Shown: in pieces, positions 24,127-37,436 of the stretch
How the letters are laid out: every line of letters begins with the position of its first letter
How positions within the stretch are numbered: the first letter of the stretch is position 1
From: Aquatica leii
Lineage: Eukaryota > Arthropoda > Insecta > Coleoptera > Lampyridae
DNA length: 64,000 nt
Assembly (NCBI GenBank): GCA_035610365.1
Contig: CM069432.1
Span: 223,718,532-223,782,531 of the forward strand
Reading direction: 5' to 3'
Notes under the pieces: model-generated
What the model saw: the letters and a program-made list of their open reading frames with translations, nothing else
The model's database searches: none
What the model was told of the DNA's origin: nothing
Position numbers and translations under genes: made by a program

Positions 24127-24236
24127 CACAACGATAGGTAAGTTTTTTTTTTATTCTCGATGGGTTGTGCACCTCAGCTCCGCTTTGTTGCACAAACTCC
24201 CACCTCAAATAAGAAAGTTCACTTACCGTCGCTTGT
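24127..24236. repeat. ~110-bp foldback, candidate miniature transposon
   Basis: Outer arms ACAACGATAGGTAAG and CTTACCGTCGCTTGT pair with small gaps. An inner pair GGGTTGTGCA and TGCACAAACTCCC forms a second stem. The interior is GC-richer than its surroundings. Confidence 0.5.
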
Positions 24237-26654
24237 AGTGTAAAAAACTATTTGTCAACATTAATTAAAGTTAAGCTTTTGGTTTTTTAATATGTAATCG
24301 GTTTTTTGTAAATTTTATTTTGAATTATGTAAAATATTGTTTAACAATGAGTTCAATTTCAGAAAACAATAGCTCGATTATAGTTTGCAGTTTGTAAAAA
24401 TATTTTTAAACAATATTAAGTACGAGTTCTGTTTAAAAAAACAAAACGCTTAGAAGACTAACAGAAGACAAGCAAGTCACCCCTAACTTAAATTGCCGGT
24501 TTGTGACATTCCTATAGACAATCAAATAGCCAAATATATATTATTCCTATAAAAGTGGTCGTGTAGTTGTGTTATTAAAACGTGTGTTAAGTTAAATTTA
24601 TAATATTTTTGTTGTAATATACTTTATTGGCAGAGAAGTGTACTTACTGCTAGCGAAAGATTGATGGCAGCGCTATCTCATATAAGGTACTTTGTATAAA
24701 CGATAACTATAAATAGTCATAAAAGTGATAAACGTTGTAAGTCAATTTTACACTTGCGTAATTTAAAATAGCTTTGAATAAAACTGCAAGATAAAATCAC
24801 AACGTAAACCACATTAGGAATAAATCAACGTTAATGCAATTGTGCAAATGTTATCAGAGTGGACTACTGGATGGCCGTTTTCTCCTTTTGGGCTTATTAG
24901 CAGTAGGAGATACACTCTATGTAATTGCATCAACAAAGTTTATAGCTTTATATACACATACGATGGGTATAACCATTAGCAAAATTTTGATGGCAGACCC
25001 ATCTTATAGTATGTATGAACTATAACTGTAAATAAGTCAATTTGACTTACTGTATTAGAGTAACATATAAATAAATCCACAAATCTGGCTGTTATCAACA
25101 ATTCATTAAAATGTGTGAGCTTTTGTATGTATAGTAAAATAAAGTTTAAGAGTCATTTCATTCCCAGAAAACAACAATAACTAATTGTTTCAATTTTAAA
25201 TTTTAAAATAACTTATCATTCGTAGCATTAATAAATGTTATCCTCAAATTTCGTAAAAATGACAACTTATGTTACTTAATTGTCAAGGTAAAAGTTGCAT
25301 TGTATGAGATTAAACATTTTTGGGTTTTTATGCGCTTAGGCAGATATAAATAGCAACAACAAATTACGAACGTCAAGTTTGTTATGTTATAAATGTTTTG
25401 GTATTGTTTTTGTACTGTAAAAATTTTGTCTAGTGATAATGTTATTTTACGCACCGGAAGTCACTAAAGATATTTCCTCTTTGACCGTTAAAGAAACAAC
25501 ACGTGTGTTAACGTCAGTCTCCGGGGTCTTCACATCTTAAGTATCTTGGATAATTCACGTTGGTGTTGAGTAAACAAATTGCAGTTTTAAATGTGTTGGT
25601 TTTAAGAAATTTGCTGGGATAAGAATACATTTTTATTTTACAGTGCAATTTGATTTGTTATCATACCAACTTTGGTCAGCCGCACATGTTCTTTTACTGT
25701 ATACATTTTTTATGATGAACTAATAAAGCATGCACAAAATATAAGAACTATACCGGATGCATATTTTAAAAATTTATTTTAGATAGGAAAATTGATACCA
25801 CCGTTTAGATTTCCGTTACTGCAGAAAGCAGTACGACGAATTGGAAAATACACCTGTTCAGATACCTTAACTTACTTCGGAAAGCTTAGCACACTATGCT
25901 TTTAATCAATCGTATGAAACTAAGCAATTTATTTGTAGTTACTGTGTATATATGGATTAGTTTAATTTGTAGAAACTTGAGGGGATTTGTGGTAAATGTG
26001 CCATTAGTATACAATAGTATTCAATCTTTGTGCATGTAACAAATTAAACAATGCGCTTTGGTTCACTATTTGTGTAATCACTATTAGCTTGTGGTAATTG
26101 ACAGTTTTCTTATATTCACCATCCGAATTTTATTTGAATATAGCTTTAGTTCGAATGCAACATTACAAATACGTAGTGAGCGTTAATAGAAATAATAATA
26201 TAAAATATTTAAAAAAGATATCAGCTTGGTTATAAAGTAGCAAACTGTTTCTATGACGTATAAAGAAAATTAGAAATGGGTAGAAGTTGTTAGAATTTTC
26301 TCAGTAGTTGTTTCCAATAAATAATAAAAGAATTGAAAAATTAATGCATACCTTAAATTTCGTTTTAAGAACTAATTGTTTTAAATATAGTATAGAATGA
26401 ATTAATACAACTAATAAGACATATAGTGACTACACCTAACTCTACACTAAAAGTTGTTGGTTCAATTTCATTCAAGGTTTTATTTTTATCTTTGAATGTG
26501 CCAATGTAAGCAAATTTAAAAATAGCAATGAAATAATTATGTATGAAAATAAAATAAATAAAATTACAAACATATAGTGGAGATTCATTCCAAATTATTT
26601 CTCATGATGTCATTCAAAAATTCTTTATTACAAATTTCAACTAATAAACAGAAT
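24237..26654. other. AT-rich stretch without recognised genes
   Basis: A 63-codon frame at 24834-25025 and a short codon-like patch near 25440-25560 were examined and not accepted. Nothing else stands out. Confidence 0.5.
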
Positions 26655-26656
26655 TA

Positions 26657-28410
26657 CAGTAGTTTGCCGATTATCCGAAACAGTCAGGACCGAAGCCTTT
26701 TCGGATAACTGAAATTTTGGTTAATACGGAATTTTCACTAAAAGAGGTAAAAACGTAAAATATTTATATAGGTACATAAATGCTTAAGTATCTATTCAAA
26801 TAACAAAAAAAATACTTGAAATAAAATACATAATAGTTTCTATTTAAAAAAATGTACTACAATATAGGTACATTGGCATATTATTCTGGTGGTGTGAAAA
26901 AAAAGAATTAATCTTTGATTGTTTAAATTTTGCACCCAAGTGGTTTTTTGAAGCAATGTGTTTTCTCCTTGCTAAAAGTAAGATGTCACTTGGTGTGGCA
27001 TTAGGCTGTTGCTCTACATATAATAATGCTGTGTTTAACGCATCAAAAGCTTAAAAGCGCAAATTTTTTTTCCTCTTTCTTAATTCCATTCTGATTCATT
27101 ATCACTAGCATTTTCACGTTTCCTTTCATTAACAAGTTCAATAAAGTCAACGTCAGTTAGTTCTTCTTGTTGTTTGTTGTCAGATGTTATCCACTCCTTA
27201 ATTTCTTCTTGGCCAATATCTTCCCAACCATCTAAATTTTCCATCATTTCATGAAACTGAGTTTCTTTTTTATCGACATTCTCTGCAGAAAGTTCTTCTT
27301 GGTGTATTATCTTTGCCCAATACGTTTGTAACATTGTACTTTTCATTTTATTCCATGCAAATAAATTACGTCCTTCAAATTTATTCTTTTTAAACAATCC
27401 ATGAGTCTTTTACCAATGTCTACTCTTTTGCTCTTGGCTTTGCAGATTTTTCAATTCACATTAAACGCAGCTTATGCTGTTTCGAAAAATTACTACAGGC
27501 AAGGCTAAAGTTTTCTTTAGTAACATTTTGTAATAGAGACCAGTTTTGTCACTATTATAAATTTGATCTGGCGTATATCCCTTTTTTTCTATGAGTTGCT
27601 TAAACTATTGTTTAAGATTTTCAACTTCGGTTTGATTCGCAGACAATTTTTAACCGCAAATATTTAGTTGATGTACATCGTGTCAGTTTTTCTATATTGA
27701 TAACCAGCCGTCGCTTGTTATAAATGTATCATCAGAAGCTTTGATTACAGGAAGATTTTCACCGATTTCAATTGCATTTTGCTGCAATATAGGACCCAAG
27801 ATTGAAATACCACGGTCGCGTTGTTGAATAAACTATACATACAATGTCTTGTCAATTTTATTGTATTTGCCCTGTTTCATAGACTTCTGCTTTGATGTTG
27901 AGAATACCATTGTTCAATTTTCTGTCGATTTTTTTTTCTATTTGGAAACTGTGCTTATACACATAATCTTTGGCAACACTTTTCAATGATTTTTCTTTAT
28001 CAGGCCGTTTAATTACAGTTAATTTTTCTTCCACAGTAACAACAACACGTTTCTGCTTTTTTATTATGTTACTCATGTTGACAGTGGCGTATTTAGAACG
28101 TAATGTTCTGTTCTAAATGCTGAGAAAAGTATTAATAATAATCCATTTACAAACCCTTTTGTATAAAGTCAGAATAGAACATTTTATGAAAAAAGATGAC
28201 GCATGTTTATAGACTGGAAATACAATTGACCCTCATCTAAGCAGGCAAATTTTTAATAGATATTTTCGGGATTCTCAACGTTTTCAACAAAATGACCGAC
28301 CAGATGTTTTATGTAAATTTGTTTCGGTTAAAACAGCGGATTCAAAAATTCAGTTTGTTTTGGATAATCCGATGTTTCGAGTCGGGATCCAGATAATCGG
28401 GAGGCTGCTG
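26657..28410 (-). mobile_element. Tigger/pogo-type DNA transposon with TA target duplication
   Basis: The element is 1,754 bp long and bounded by TA on both sides (26655-26656 and 28411-28412). The inverted ends are CAGTAGTTTGCCGATTATCC at the left and, read inward, CAGCAGCCTCCCGATTATCT at the right; further inward both sides carry CGGAT(A/T)A-type words. A decayed transposase runs on the - strand between them. TA duplication, CAG start and a CENP-B-like transposase all fit the pogo/Tigger branch of Tc1/mariner. Confidence 0.88.
27080..28076 (-). pseudogene. Tigger/pogo transposase pseudogene
   Basis: It starts at 28076 with MSNIIKKQKRVVVTVEEKLT followed by VIKRPDKEKSLKSVAKDY, the CENP-B type N-terminal helix-turn-helix. 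A second DNA-binding part follows near 27700-27850 (FIQQRDRG-like, then ILGPILQQ and ASDGWL-like words across frames). The beginning of the DDE domain shows YNSDKTGLYYKML near 27535-27575, where families usually have NADETGL. Most of the DDE core is then missing, and the frame resumes at 27397 with a family-like acidic C-terminal tail (WAKIIHQEEL, DVDFIELVNERKR) that ends at 27080. Stops, shifts and the core deletion make it inactive. It lies wholly inside the inverted ends described above. Confidence 0.82.
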
Positions 28411-28412
28411 TA

Positions 28413-29201
28413 CTACATTTACTTTGTAGTTTTTTCAAACTTTAAATTAAAAAACAAAATTTCAGTGATAACTAATCATATTGTAGTTTTTCTTAAAAAA
28501 GATCGATTTTGCGATTCGTTTATAATCGATGCGTCAAAAATCAATCTAGAGAAAAATTTATGGCACAATAATAGATTTTTTTTAAATTGATTTTTTCTGC
28601 AACCTACATATACTAAACTTGGAAATAATCATTTAGTCAAAATGAATCTACAAAGTTTAAATGAGAAAAAAAAATAGTTATTTATTTAACGAGGTCTTGT
28701 ATAAATTGGACGTTTTTTTTGACGAGTGGGAATTTTTAAACCCGAGTGAAACGGGAGTTTTAAAAGTCCACGAAGAAAAAAGCCCAACTTACACAAGAAC
28801 GAATTGAATAAAATATTTTATTGTTCGAACGAAGACTGCGAAGCCCCTAAAGTCTCAAAATCTCATAAAAACAGTTTGACGTTTATGTTGGCAAGTGCGC
28901 AAAAACTGTCAAGACGGTTTATAAAAGCGAAAATATATTTAATAACAAATGTCTTTTTGCCGCACGAAGACCAGGTTTGCAGACCGACTGAAAGAAGTTG
29001 TGACATGTGTTTTTGATACTATTTTTTCCATTTCGCATTCATTTATTCTAAAATTTTTGTTAAATAAAAACTAAAAAACTGTTTTAGTTACTTTTTTTAA
29101 ATTGTGTTGGCAATTTTAGCTTTTGACAATTCGAATTTGAAATTTCAAAGTGTTAGCTTCTGAATTCAATAAAAAAGGTTGTAAAAATAGAAAATGAAAG
29201 T
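28413..29201. other. AT-rich stretch without recognised genes
   Basis: A patch at about 28715-28800 with GACGAGTGGGAAT and CCCGAGTGAAACGGGAG is less AT-rich and may be an old repeat. A 70-codon frame at 28804-29016 has six cysteines but no recognised pattern. Confidence 0.45.
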
Positions 29202-29300
29202 ATGAGTTGTACTTCGCCCGAAGTAAAAGAGTTAGCAAATAAAGTTTTAGATAATTTGATATCAATAAAATTGAAATACGAAAAAGAATATAAGAACTAA
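29202..29300 (+). pseudogene. Possible second Crypton-type recombinase scrap (N-terminus)
   Basis: A 32-codon frame starting at 29202 reads SPEVKELANKVLDNLI, then KLKYEKEYKN before a stop. This resembles the conserved N-terminal helix of insect Crypton-like recombinases (a LPEKS..KYEKEY-type motif). Nothing downstream continues the match. With only about thirty residues this is tentative. Confidence 0.35.
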
Positions 29301-32300
29301 CCTATTTATAGAGGGACAATTACACCATTACAATTAAAATTTACTAAAACCCACATGTTCAACAAGTTCATGCTTAAGGGGGCGTTTGTAGGCCACGGTT
29401 TCCATTACTTGCTAATTCTTAAAAATAGTACCCTAAAAAATGAAAGATGACGGGAGAATGATGTATCACAACAAATTGATAAAACCATAGAGATAAAATA
29501 CGTGATTTACGCATTTGTGTTTGCATTTGACAACGCAAAAGTTAATTTTCACGTGAAATGTTACCTTTTTTTAAATGTACGAAACGCTCAGATATCTACT
29601 AGTGAACAAAAGTTTTGTGTTCTTCGAGTGTTCAAATACAAAGACGGAAGAAGAAAATGAGTTAAATGATTTATTGTGTACACTACCCGAAATAATAATA
29701 AAAAGTTACTAGGTGATTATGTCATTTACAATGTCTTGTATTTTGCTTTATTAGACATTAGACGGTGGATTTTTTAAATTAGATTATGTTGATTTATTTA
29801 TTTAGGCACATCAAATTTTAATTTCCTAAAAAGTACAGATTGTGATGTCGAAGTGACAAGGCAAAGCGGTTTGATCGCTATTCTATAACTCTAATTAACG
29901 AAAATATTGAGAAAGAAATTTTTTCTCAAATATTTGTCAGATTATGGTTGGTTACTAAAAGTACTAGTTCTAGTACAAAAGTACTAAAACGGTAACACTG
30001 ACTGTCAGATAGAGTTTACAATGTTGCAAACTTAAATTTATTTAATCACTAAAGCAGTACAAAAAGAGAGTCACTTTCCGTATCGTTTACAGTACGAATC
30101 TAAGGCTATAACGGTCGCGAAATAGAAAAAAAATGTGTGCTGACCTTTATAGTATATATTTATTAAACGCAGTTATTTAAGTATTGATTTTTAATAAAAT
30201 TTAATAACATATGTTGATAAAACTGAAACCTATAATGACGAAATTGAATTGTTTTTGAAATTAATTTGACAATTACATAGTATTATTACAATTTAACTTA
30301 TATGAAAATAAACCTATTGTTGTTTTTAGCAATTGTAAGATATACGATATAAGATTATTAGTGCCAACTTCTAGTTATAAAATTCTACGCCTGTAAAACA
30401 CATCAAAACGGACGGAAGTACAAAAAAGAATATTTAGTATATATGTACTTACGAATTCTTTTACAATAAGTTTATGTTCTTTAATATCATGCTACATTTG
30501 TACAGCGTTCACGATTCTCGGTCAATTTCTTTAAATTTATTAATTGGTTAGAAAAAATGAATGTCATGAAAAATCGATTGCAAAAATTTTTTAAGTTACC
30601 ACAAAAAAATCGTGAGACATTGGAAATTGGAGCACATAAAATTTAAATTTGATGCTTCTCTTTTTGTTATGTATAGTGAAATTCCGACTACAATGCAGCT
30701 GAAATATTTTTTTGGTTGTTACTAAAACTAAATAAATTTAAAAAAAACTAACTTTTATTACAATATTTACAGTTTATTACAATTATTTTATATCTTTACA
30801 CCTCCTTGATCGTCCAAATTGTACATTTGAATTGGAATTTTCTTTAATAAACTGGAGTAATTTTAACATTGTAACAATTGCCACCGTTTGAACCACCAAA
30901 CTTTTGTTAGAAGAAATTATTCTAGAATTGATTTTAAGGCAGTTCCTAATTTGAGTTTTATTTAAATTTATTTGGGAAACATTTTTTCACACATTGAAAT
31001 AAATACTAAAGAAGTAAGATTTAGAAATTTTGCTTCTCCACTGCCCAGCTCAATTTTAGAAATTTTACTCCTAATTTAATACGCAAAGTGTAGGTTAGTA
31101 TTATTTTCAGGGAAATACTGATTTCATTGTAAGCAATTTAAAAATTTCTTCACTCGAAAAAACGCACAATTTATTTATTATTATTACACGGCGAAGAAGA
31201 TAACTATATAAAAACGAAAAGACGAATAGATTGCGTTAGCGTGATAGTGTTTCGTTTAAATCTCGTATGAATTAATTATCGTTGTTTTGTTGTTGAAAGT
31301 TTGCAAGTTATTGTATTTCGTAAAAATAATAAAGATAATACGTAGCAATGACGTAATACGTAATGCGCGCATGTATAAAGGTCGACCACCTATTGGATAA
31401 ATTATGAACTAAAAAAATTTTCATTTCCTGTAATTTAGATGCGTTTTACATTTTGTATATGGAGTTAATTCCGTTTTATAGCTTTTTCGAAAAATAGACA
31501 ACATTTTCGAAAATTAAAGGTATGTACTATTAGTTGATGTATTACTCATCGTACTGAACTATTATAATATTGATAATCGTTTTATAAATATTATAAAACC
31601 ACATTATAACACTGTCATATCTTGACTAACTTTGAGTATCAACAACTTTTAAGTCTTACCTTATTTTAAGAAATAAATTAGCTTACGCAATGGCCTAACA
31701 TGTTTTTTACAGTTTTCATCAATAAAAAGATAAATATTTGTTTTCAATTTTGAAAAAGCTGTAAAACGGCAACTGCATATGAATGCTATATGTTAGGCAA
31801 CCCACTATACTTAAAACGCAGTCTTAAGCCAGTTGTTGCTTATGTGTACAAAGTGTTGTCTAATTTAAGAATCTTATATCACTAACGGTGATTGTTTTAA
31901 ACTTGTGCTATTGTTGAAATAAACATATTTGCTGTTATACTTGTGTTTTTTGATTTGTTTATCTTTGATTCTTGACTTTTGCTTTTTTGATAATTTTAGA
32001 AAGCTTAGACATAATAGCACAGTTTCGATTGAATAATTTTTTAATACTTATTTTAAATTTGTTTTTAAGCGTAGTCAATGAAACGTTTTCGAGCGATATT
32101 ATGGATTTACATATAAATTTAAATCAATAAATTGTTCTCTACATTTGTTCTCTTTTTTTAAAAGTTATTATGACGTTTGAAGATATTGCATATGTGAATC
32201 GAAGTATAAATAACTTTGTGTGTCTCAGTTGGATCCAGTTTCGCCACACAGTTTCCTTATAATATAATTCTATAGCAAAGTATTATTGATTAGTAGATAT

Positions 32301-35260
32301 ATAAAAACAATAATATAAAATCTAATAATAGAAATGTCATTCATTTAACATTGGAATAATAATATTTAAAAAAAAATTAGTTAGAATATGGTTATTCTTT
32401 TTATTATACTTGAGTTGTTGATAGTTATAGATTTACAGATGTGTAACGCGTATTTCAAAAGCATATAATGCTTCTATACCTTATATGTTTTTATATTGTT
32501 AAAACTAGTTATAACTAATAAGTTAATGTCTTTTATAATTTTCAATTATAAGTAATAAGATAAAACTTTATCTATTTTTTTAAATAAGTTTTATTAAATA
32601 ATTAAATCAATTAAATAATTTCTTTAATTTAATTTTGCAATTCTGGCATTTTATATAAATGTTAAAGCCATAAATCTTTATTACGGGTGTTTATATATCA
32701 TTGATTTTCTGATTTTTTATATATTTAAAGTTAGTTAAACGTAAAAATGTTTCTAAAAAAATATTTTAAACTTTAAATTGTATAATATATTTTCTAAAAT
32801 TTATTTAAATAATAATTTTTGCAAAACTACATATTTAAAAAAATTATAATATAAAGCAAAATAAAACAAACAGCAAATTAACTAATATATGTTGTTTGCA
32901 TAAAAAAATATTTATATCTTGTTTTAAAATGATGAAAACGCCTCTAAGACCTTTTAAGTACTACACGTACTAATTTACAAGACCAAAAGGTTTAAACTTA
33001 ATTACGCATTGAGCATTGAGCAGGCTGCCTAGAAACGCTTACGTGCTAAAAGAGAATTTAATTGACGTCTTGTTCACCTTTTAAATTGCTGGTTAAAATA
33101 ATAATGCTAATTTGTTTTACATTTCTTTAAACTACTATTAACAAAGAATTTTTGTAAATGAATGAGTATAACTTTAAATTCTTATAAAAATTGAATTAAA
33201 TTTTTTTATAACAAACAAATTAGTTTTAAATAATAATTTTTAAAGTGTTTTAAACAATGAAATAGTTAAAAGAAAACACAGTTTTGGCAAATAAAACAGG
33301 ACAAACTGCAGAGTTTGTAATGTTTTAACGTTCTTTTTAAAATTAGATTAGTTGTGTTTATAAAACGTTAATAAAACAAATCTTTAGTGGTTTTATAAGC
33401 GCTTGACAAAATTGTTAGCAAATTCTTTTAAGAAAACACATTAGAGTACGTAACTCAATTTGTTATCCCAACTGTTGAGCTGTTTTTGTAAAGATTTATT
33501 TTGGATTTAAAACACAGCACAAGCAATGCACAAATATTAAATATTTTGCAAAACAAGTAGTTTATTTTAAACACAGTAAGGCGTCAAATAATATAAAATA
33601 TACTTTATTTTTTTGATAAAAACATCCATAATAACACGAACAGTATAAAGTTATAAGTATTGAATTATTATTTCCAATTTTTAAATTTCATTTGCAGTTA
33701 AACATTGCAAATAATAAAAAAAATAAAAAATAACATAAATGATAATAAAATAAATCAATGTAATTAAATGCTCATTGAGCTACTAAAACTCAATAATTTA
33801 TTTGGTGTATTAAATATTTATTTTATAATAAAATATTCCTTTATAAATAAACTAAAACGAATATGTTAAATTGTTATTGATTTAAACTATTTAAATTTGT
33901 AAGTAGTAATTACATTTATGTACCATTATTGAAAATCGCAATTAAATCTATGTTTACAAAATCTTTATGTATGTAGTTATGTTGACATGATACTAGGAAG
34001 GATCATAAAATATATTTGTTAGCTAATAATAATCAATCTAACTTAATTATAAAATTAATAAAATAATTTTTACTGGAGCATTATTTAAAATTAATGTATT
34101 ACTTTCTACGAATTTGATTTAATATTTGGTTGCTTAGGAACTAAATACCAAAACCAACTAGGTCAAACTTGTTCGTTGGAATAAGTCTAAATCGAATCAA
34201 ACTATGTAAATTAATAATGTTACAAACATCTCAGCAATCCATAGTAGATGATACATTGTAAATATGTACATGTTTAATATGTATATGCAAAATTATAAGA
34301 AAAACAATTGTACCAAAAGTATTTAGGTGTGCAGAGATAGATATGTTGTTTTATATTATTAATCTTAAAAATACATGCAATAATTTTAAATATTTTATTA
34401 ACTTATTAAATTAAACTAAGTTAAGTGCTTTGCGTTTTACTTTAAATTGTGTTTATAAGTTGTGTTATATAACAAAATATTGTATTTTCTTTTGTTTAAT
34501 TTATGTAAATTTACAATACGAATGTATTATATTATCTCACGCTGTTACATTATTACAAAACCTAGTTTCTTTTACAACTTGTACAATTTTAAATTAAAGA
34601 ACATAGACTTTTTTTTTAAATTTTGCATATACAATGGCTACTTTGTGCAACTGTTTTTTTTGTGCAATTGAAATTAGTCATTTTTGTATTTAAATAAAAT
34701 TGGAAACGTCAATTATTTTTTGCTCAAGTAATGTAATACTAAGATTTTTGTTAGCGATGTAACCTACTTATGAAAATAACATGTATTTAAAACCATTCGT
34801 TTGATAATTATAGTGAACCGCATTGTAAAAGTAGCGTTAAATGATATGAACTTAAATTGCATTGGTTAACTTTTATTTCTAAAGGAGATTACATATTAAT
34901 AGGTTGCAACCTAAAATCCAACGGCGTGTATCATAATTCTAAGACATTTAAAAATTAAATACATACGTATGCTGGCTAGCTTTCTAATCGGAAGCAGGGT
35001 GTGTAGGTGCACGTGCTAACTCTGCAAAATAAATTTGGACGCTAACTCAACCAGCTACCGAAACAATAGATAAAAAGAAACATAACAAACAACAGCGGTC
35101 TGTTCAGTAAAACAAAGAAAAGAAAAAACGTTTTAAATAAAAATGCAGTATATTTTGACTGTCGAGGTGGAGGTGTAATATTCTCATAAAATAAGTTATA
35201 GCGGTAGTTGGCAGTAGTGACAAAATACATATGATCGATATGATACCCAATCTACTTACT
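29301..35260. other. Six kilobases of AT-rich DNA, nothing recognised
   Basis: Dominated by A/T runs with no reading frame of note on either strand. A GC-richer word cluster with repeated TACGTA/ACGTAATACGTAATGCGC lies at about 31340-31372. I see no transposon termini, RNA gene or conserved protein motif. Confidence 0.5.
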
Positions 35261-35261
35261 A

Positions 35262-36152
35262 AAGAGTAAGTTACCTCGCGCATTAATTTTTCGTGTCTCT
35301 AACACGTATTTAGACAAAAAACTGACGTTTTGCAAGAAATTGCAGCTTGCGTCTTCAGAGTGGTAAATGTCACTGAAAGAAAAAGTGCAAATAACGATAT
35401 TTATATCAATAGCGATTAGCGTGATTAACGGACCTTATCTTTCCGTTACCGTTTGACTGACTTCGTTATTTCTCCGAGTAAGTGTTTGTGCACTTTCCAA
35501 GAAGGTTGTCTTTGTCTTAGAGGATATAATACTGGTAGCCAAGATTTGCTGAGTCCTAAACCGTCTTCTCGGTTCATATTACGTGGATGTTTTTTTATTT
35601 CCACAGCTTCGCGGATTAGTCTGGGAAAGTAGAAAGGAGTTCTAACCAGCACTTTGGTTTGGTCAAAGTTCAGCGTGTGTCCTTGGTTCAACACGTGTTC
35701 TGCCACTGCTGATTTAGTAACTTTGCGGTGTTAGCAGTCAGCCATATGTTCTTTTACTCTTACTTCAATAGAGCGTCCCGTCTATCCTTTATAACTTGAT
35801 CCACAAGAACAAGGAATTTTGTAAACTCTGCCATGTTTTAGAGTCTCTTGTTTGTCTTTAGCAGATGTAAACCAGGTGTTCAACGTATTCTTAGTCGTAA
35901 AGACAGTTTTAATATTATGTTTCTTTAGCACCCTGCTTATTTTGTCTGTCGAACCCATACAGTATGGTAAATAAGCGGTGCTAGTAAGAGGTTATAAGTC
36001 TTCTTTGTCATTTGGATTTATTGCTCTTTTCTATGCGTTTTGGATCTCTTTGAATCCATTTTGTTGTAGGCACTCCAACAGTGTTTCCTTTTCCTTTTGT
36101 AGATTTTTATTATCTGACACAAGTATAGTTTTTTTGGCTAAAATATGCAAAA
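35262..36152 (-). pseudogene. Penelope-like element, 3' part with GIY-YIG nuclease (relic)
   Basis: Read on the - strand. Near 35770-35850 the frame reads HGRVYKIPCSCGSSYKG, then TGRSIEVRVKEH, the GIY-YIG endonuclease core of Penelope-like retroelements. It continues as AEHVLNQGHTLNF near 35665-35705, YFPRLIREAVEIKKHP near 35580-35625, then NMNREDGLGLSKSWLPVLY, the usual C-terminal nuclease helix region. Upstream, near 35920-35975, YLPYCMGSTDKISRVLKKH matches the linker between reverse transcriptase and nuclease. The sequence continues with EDAS-like and FLQNVSFL-like tail words to about 35262. A stop lies inside the nuclease core, so the gene is dead. It is cut on its 5' side by the Gypsy insertion at 36157; the reverse transcriptase part resumes at 45746. 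Confidence 0.85.
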
Positions 36153-36156
36153 CAGT
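36153..36156. repeat. Target-site duplication (CAGT), left copy, first young Gypsy
   Basis: CAGT borders the left LTR and recurs at 45746-45749. Four bases is usual for Ty3/Gypsy. Confidence 0.88.
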
Positions 36157-37436
36157 TGTTACGAGAAACTCGGGTTCCTAGAGTTGAGATGTCCAAATAG
36201 AAAGTTCCACCAGTCTTCTCGTAACCAAACAAAGCAACGGCCAGCACAGCTTCTTCGGAGAGGGATCGCAGGCTTTGTGATGTGTGATTATAAAGTGAAA
36301 CTAATAAAAAGGCGCCAAGACGATGAAAAATTAAAGTCGAGGGAGACCGTCTAACTCACCTCGTAGTACACGAAGAATAAATAACCTTACAGAAATAATA
36401 ACACCAAATATATATATTTATTGTATCACAGAAGTCGAGACAAGTATAGAAGTATAATTTCTTGAAAAACATACACACGTAGGTTGACTAAATTAGAAAT
36501 TTGTGCCTAGTGGCGAGCAACACACTGTGCAACCAAATGCTCTTGTCGGATTAGATAATGACATACATTTAGCGACTAAATAGATAAATACATATACATA
36601 AATCGTAGATAAATCAAGCAATTAAGTTTTCGAGATTCGATGTGCACAAACGATAAATTCGCGAAGCACAAAAATATAATTAATTGTGTTAAGTTAACAT
36701 GCACGTACGGTCCTTAACGACCTAGTCCCCGAAACACGAATAATAAATTTTAAATAGTAATACTTACAAGCTGGACCTTACTCGGACTGTTAGCGCTAAC
36801 CTCCGACTTCGGTACACCTAAAACAATACTATTAAACCCCGATCGAAACGGGCATATCCGTTTAACACAAGTAATAAAAAAGGTTTGGTTAGCATCCAAT
36901 TATTACGAACGTAAGTGCGCAGCGTTTCCCTGTGGCTTAATCGAGTAAATTCTCCATGTTTGACTTCATAACAGAAAAGAATAGTCCTGGTGGTTCTCAA
37001 CCTTCGACGGTGGGTATTATCAGTATGTAACACTACTTCGACGTCATGGAATGTTTCCAATACGACCACCTGTTGGTTATCTTAATTGATAACGCCGGAC
37101 AATTGGTGACTACCAAGATCCGCTACAGAAAATTAGTAGGTGTCAATTTAAACCCTCAATAAAGAAAATTGTATACCACTTACCCCGTTTCAACCTTCCA
37201 CAAATATAAACGCATTAGAAATTTGTAGCGTGACACAATTTAGCAAAGAAGGCTAAACCGGGCAAACAAATAAAGTTAACTCGGCAAAGATTTAATGAAG
37301 AATCACCCCGGATATGCTGTCATAATTGTGACAGTCTGGCGCAAGAGCAGAACGATCCTGACAAGTTTCATAATATCTACCGAGACATTTTCCCTACTCG
37401 CGAATTGAACTACTAAGTTCTTATTTTAACGTTACA
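36157..37436 (-). repeat. Gypsy family 1 LTR, 3' copy in element sense
   Basis: 1,280 bp. Ends are TGTTACG and CGTTACA on the + strand, so TGT...ACA in both senses. An 83-codon frame at 36818-37069 recurs unchanged in the other LTR and is not taken as a gene. Confidence 0.92.

Noticed and set aside
25440-25560. Short codon-like patch on the - strand (KTPETDVNTRVV) as a conserved exon
   Set aside because: Only about 25 codons, no splice context and no family that I can name.
28804-29016. 70-codon cysteine-containing frame as a secreted peptide
   Set aside because: No signal peptide and no regular cysteine spacing.
31340-31372. ACGTA-rich cluster as a regulatory site
   Set aside because: Short and palindromic by composition; no known motif and no neighbouring gene.
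36818-37069. 83-codon open frame on the - strand, repeated at 45127-45378
   Set aside because: It lies inside the Gypsy family 1 LTR; identity follows from LTR identity, not from coding constraint.
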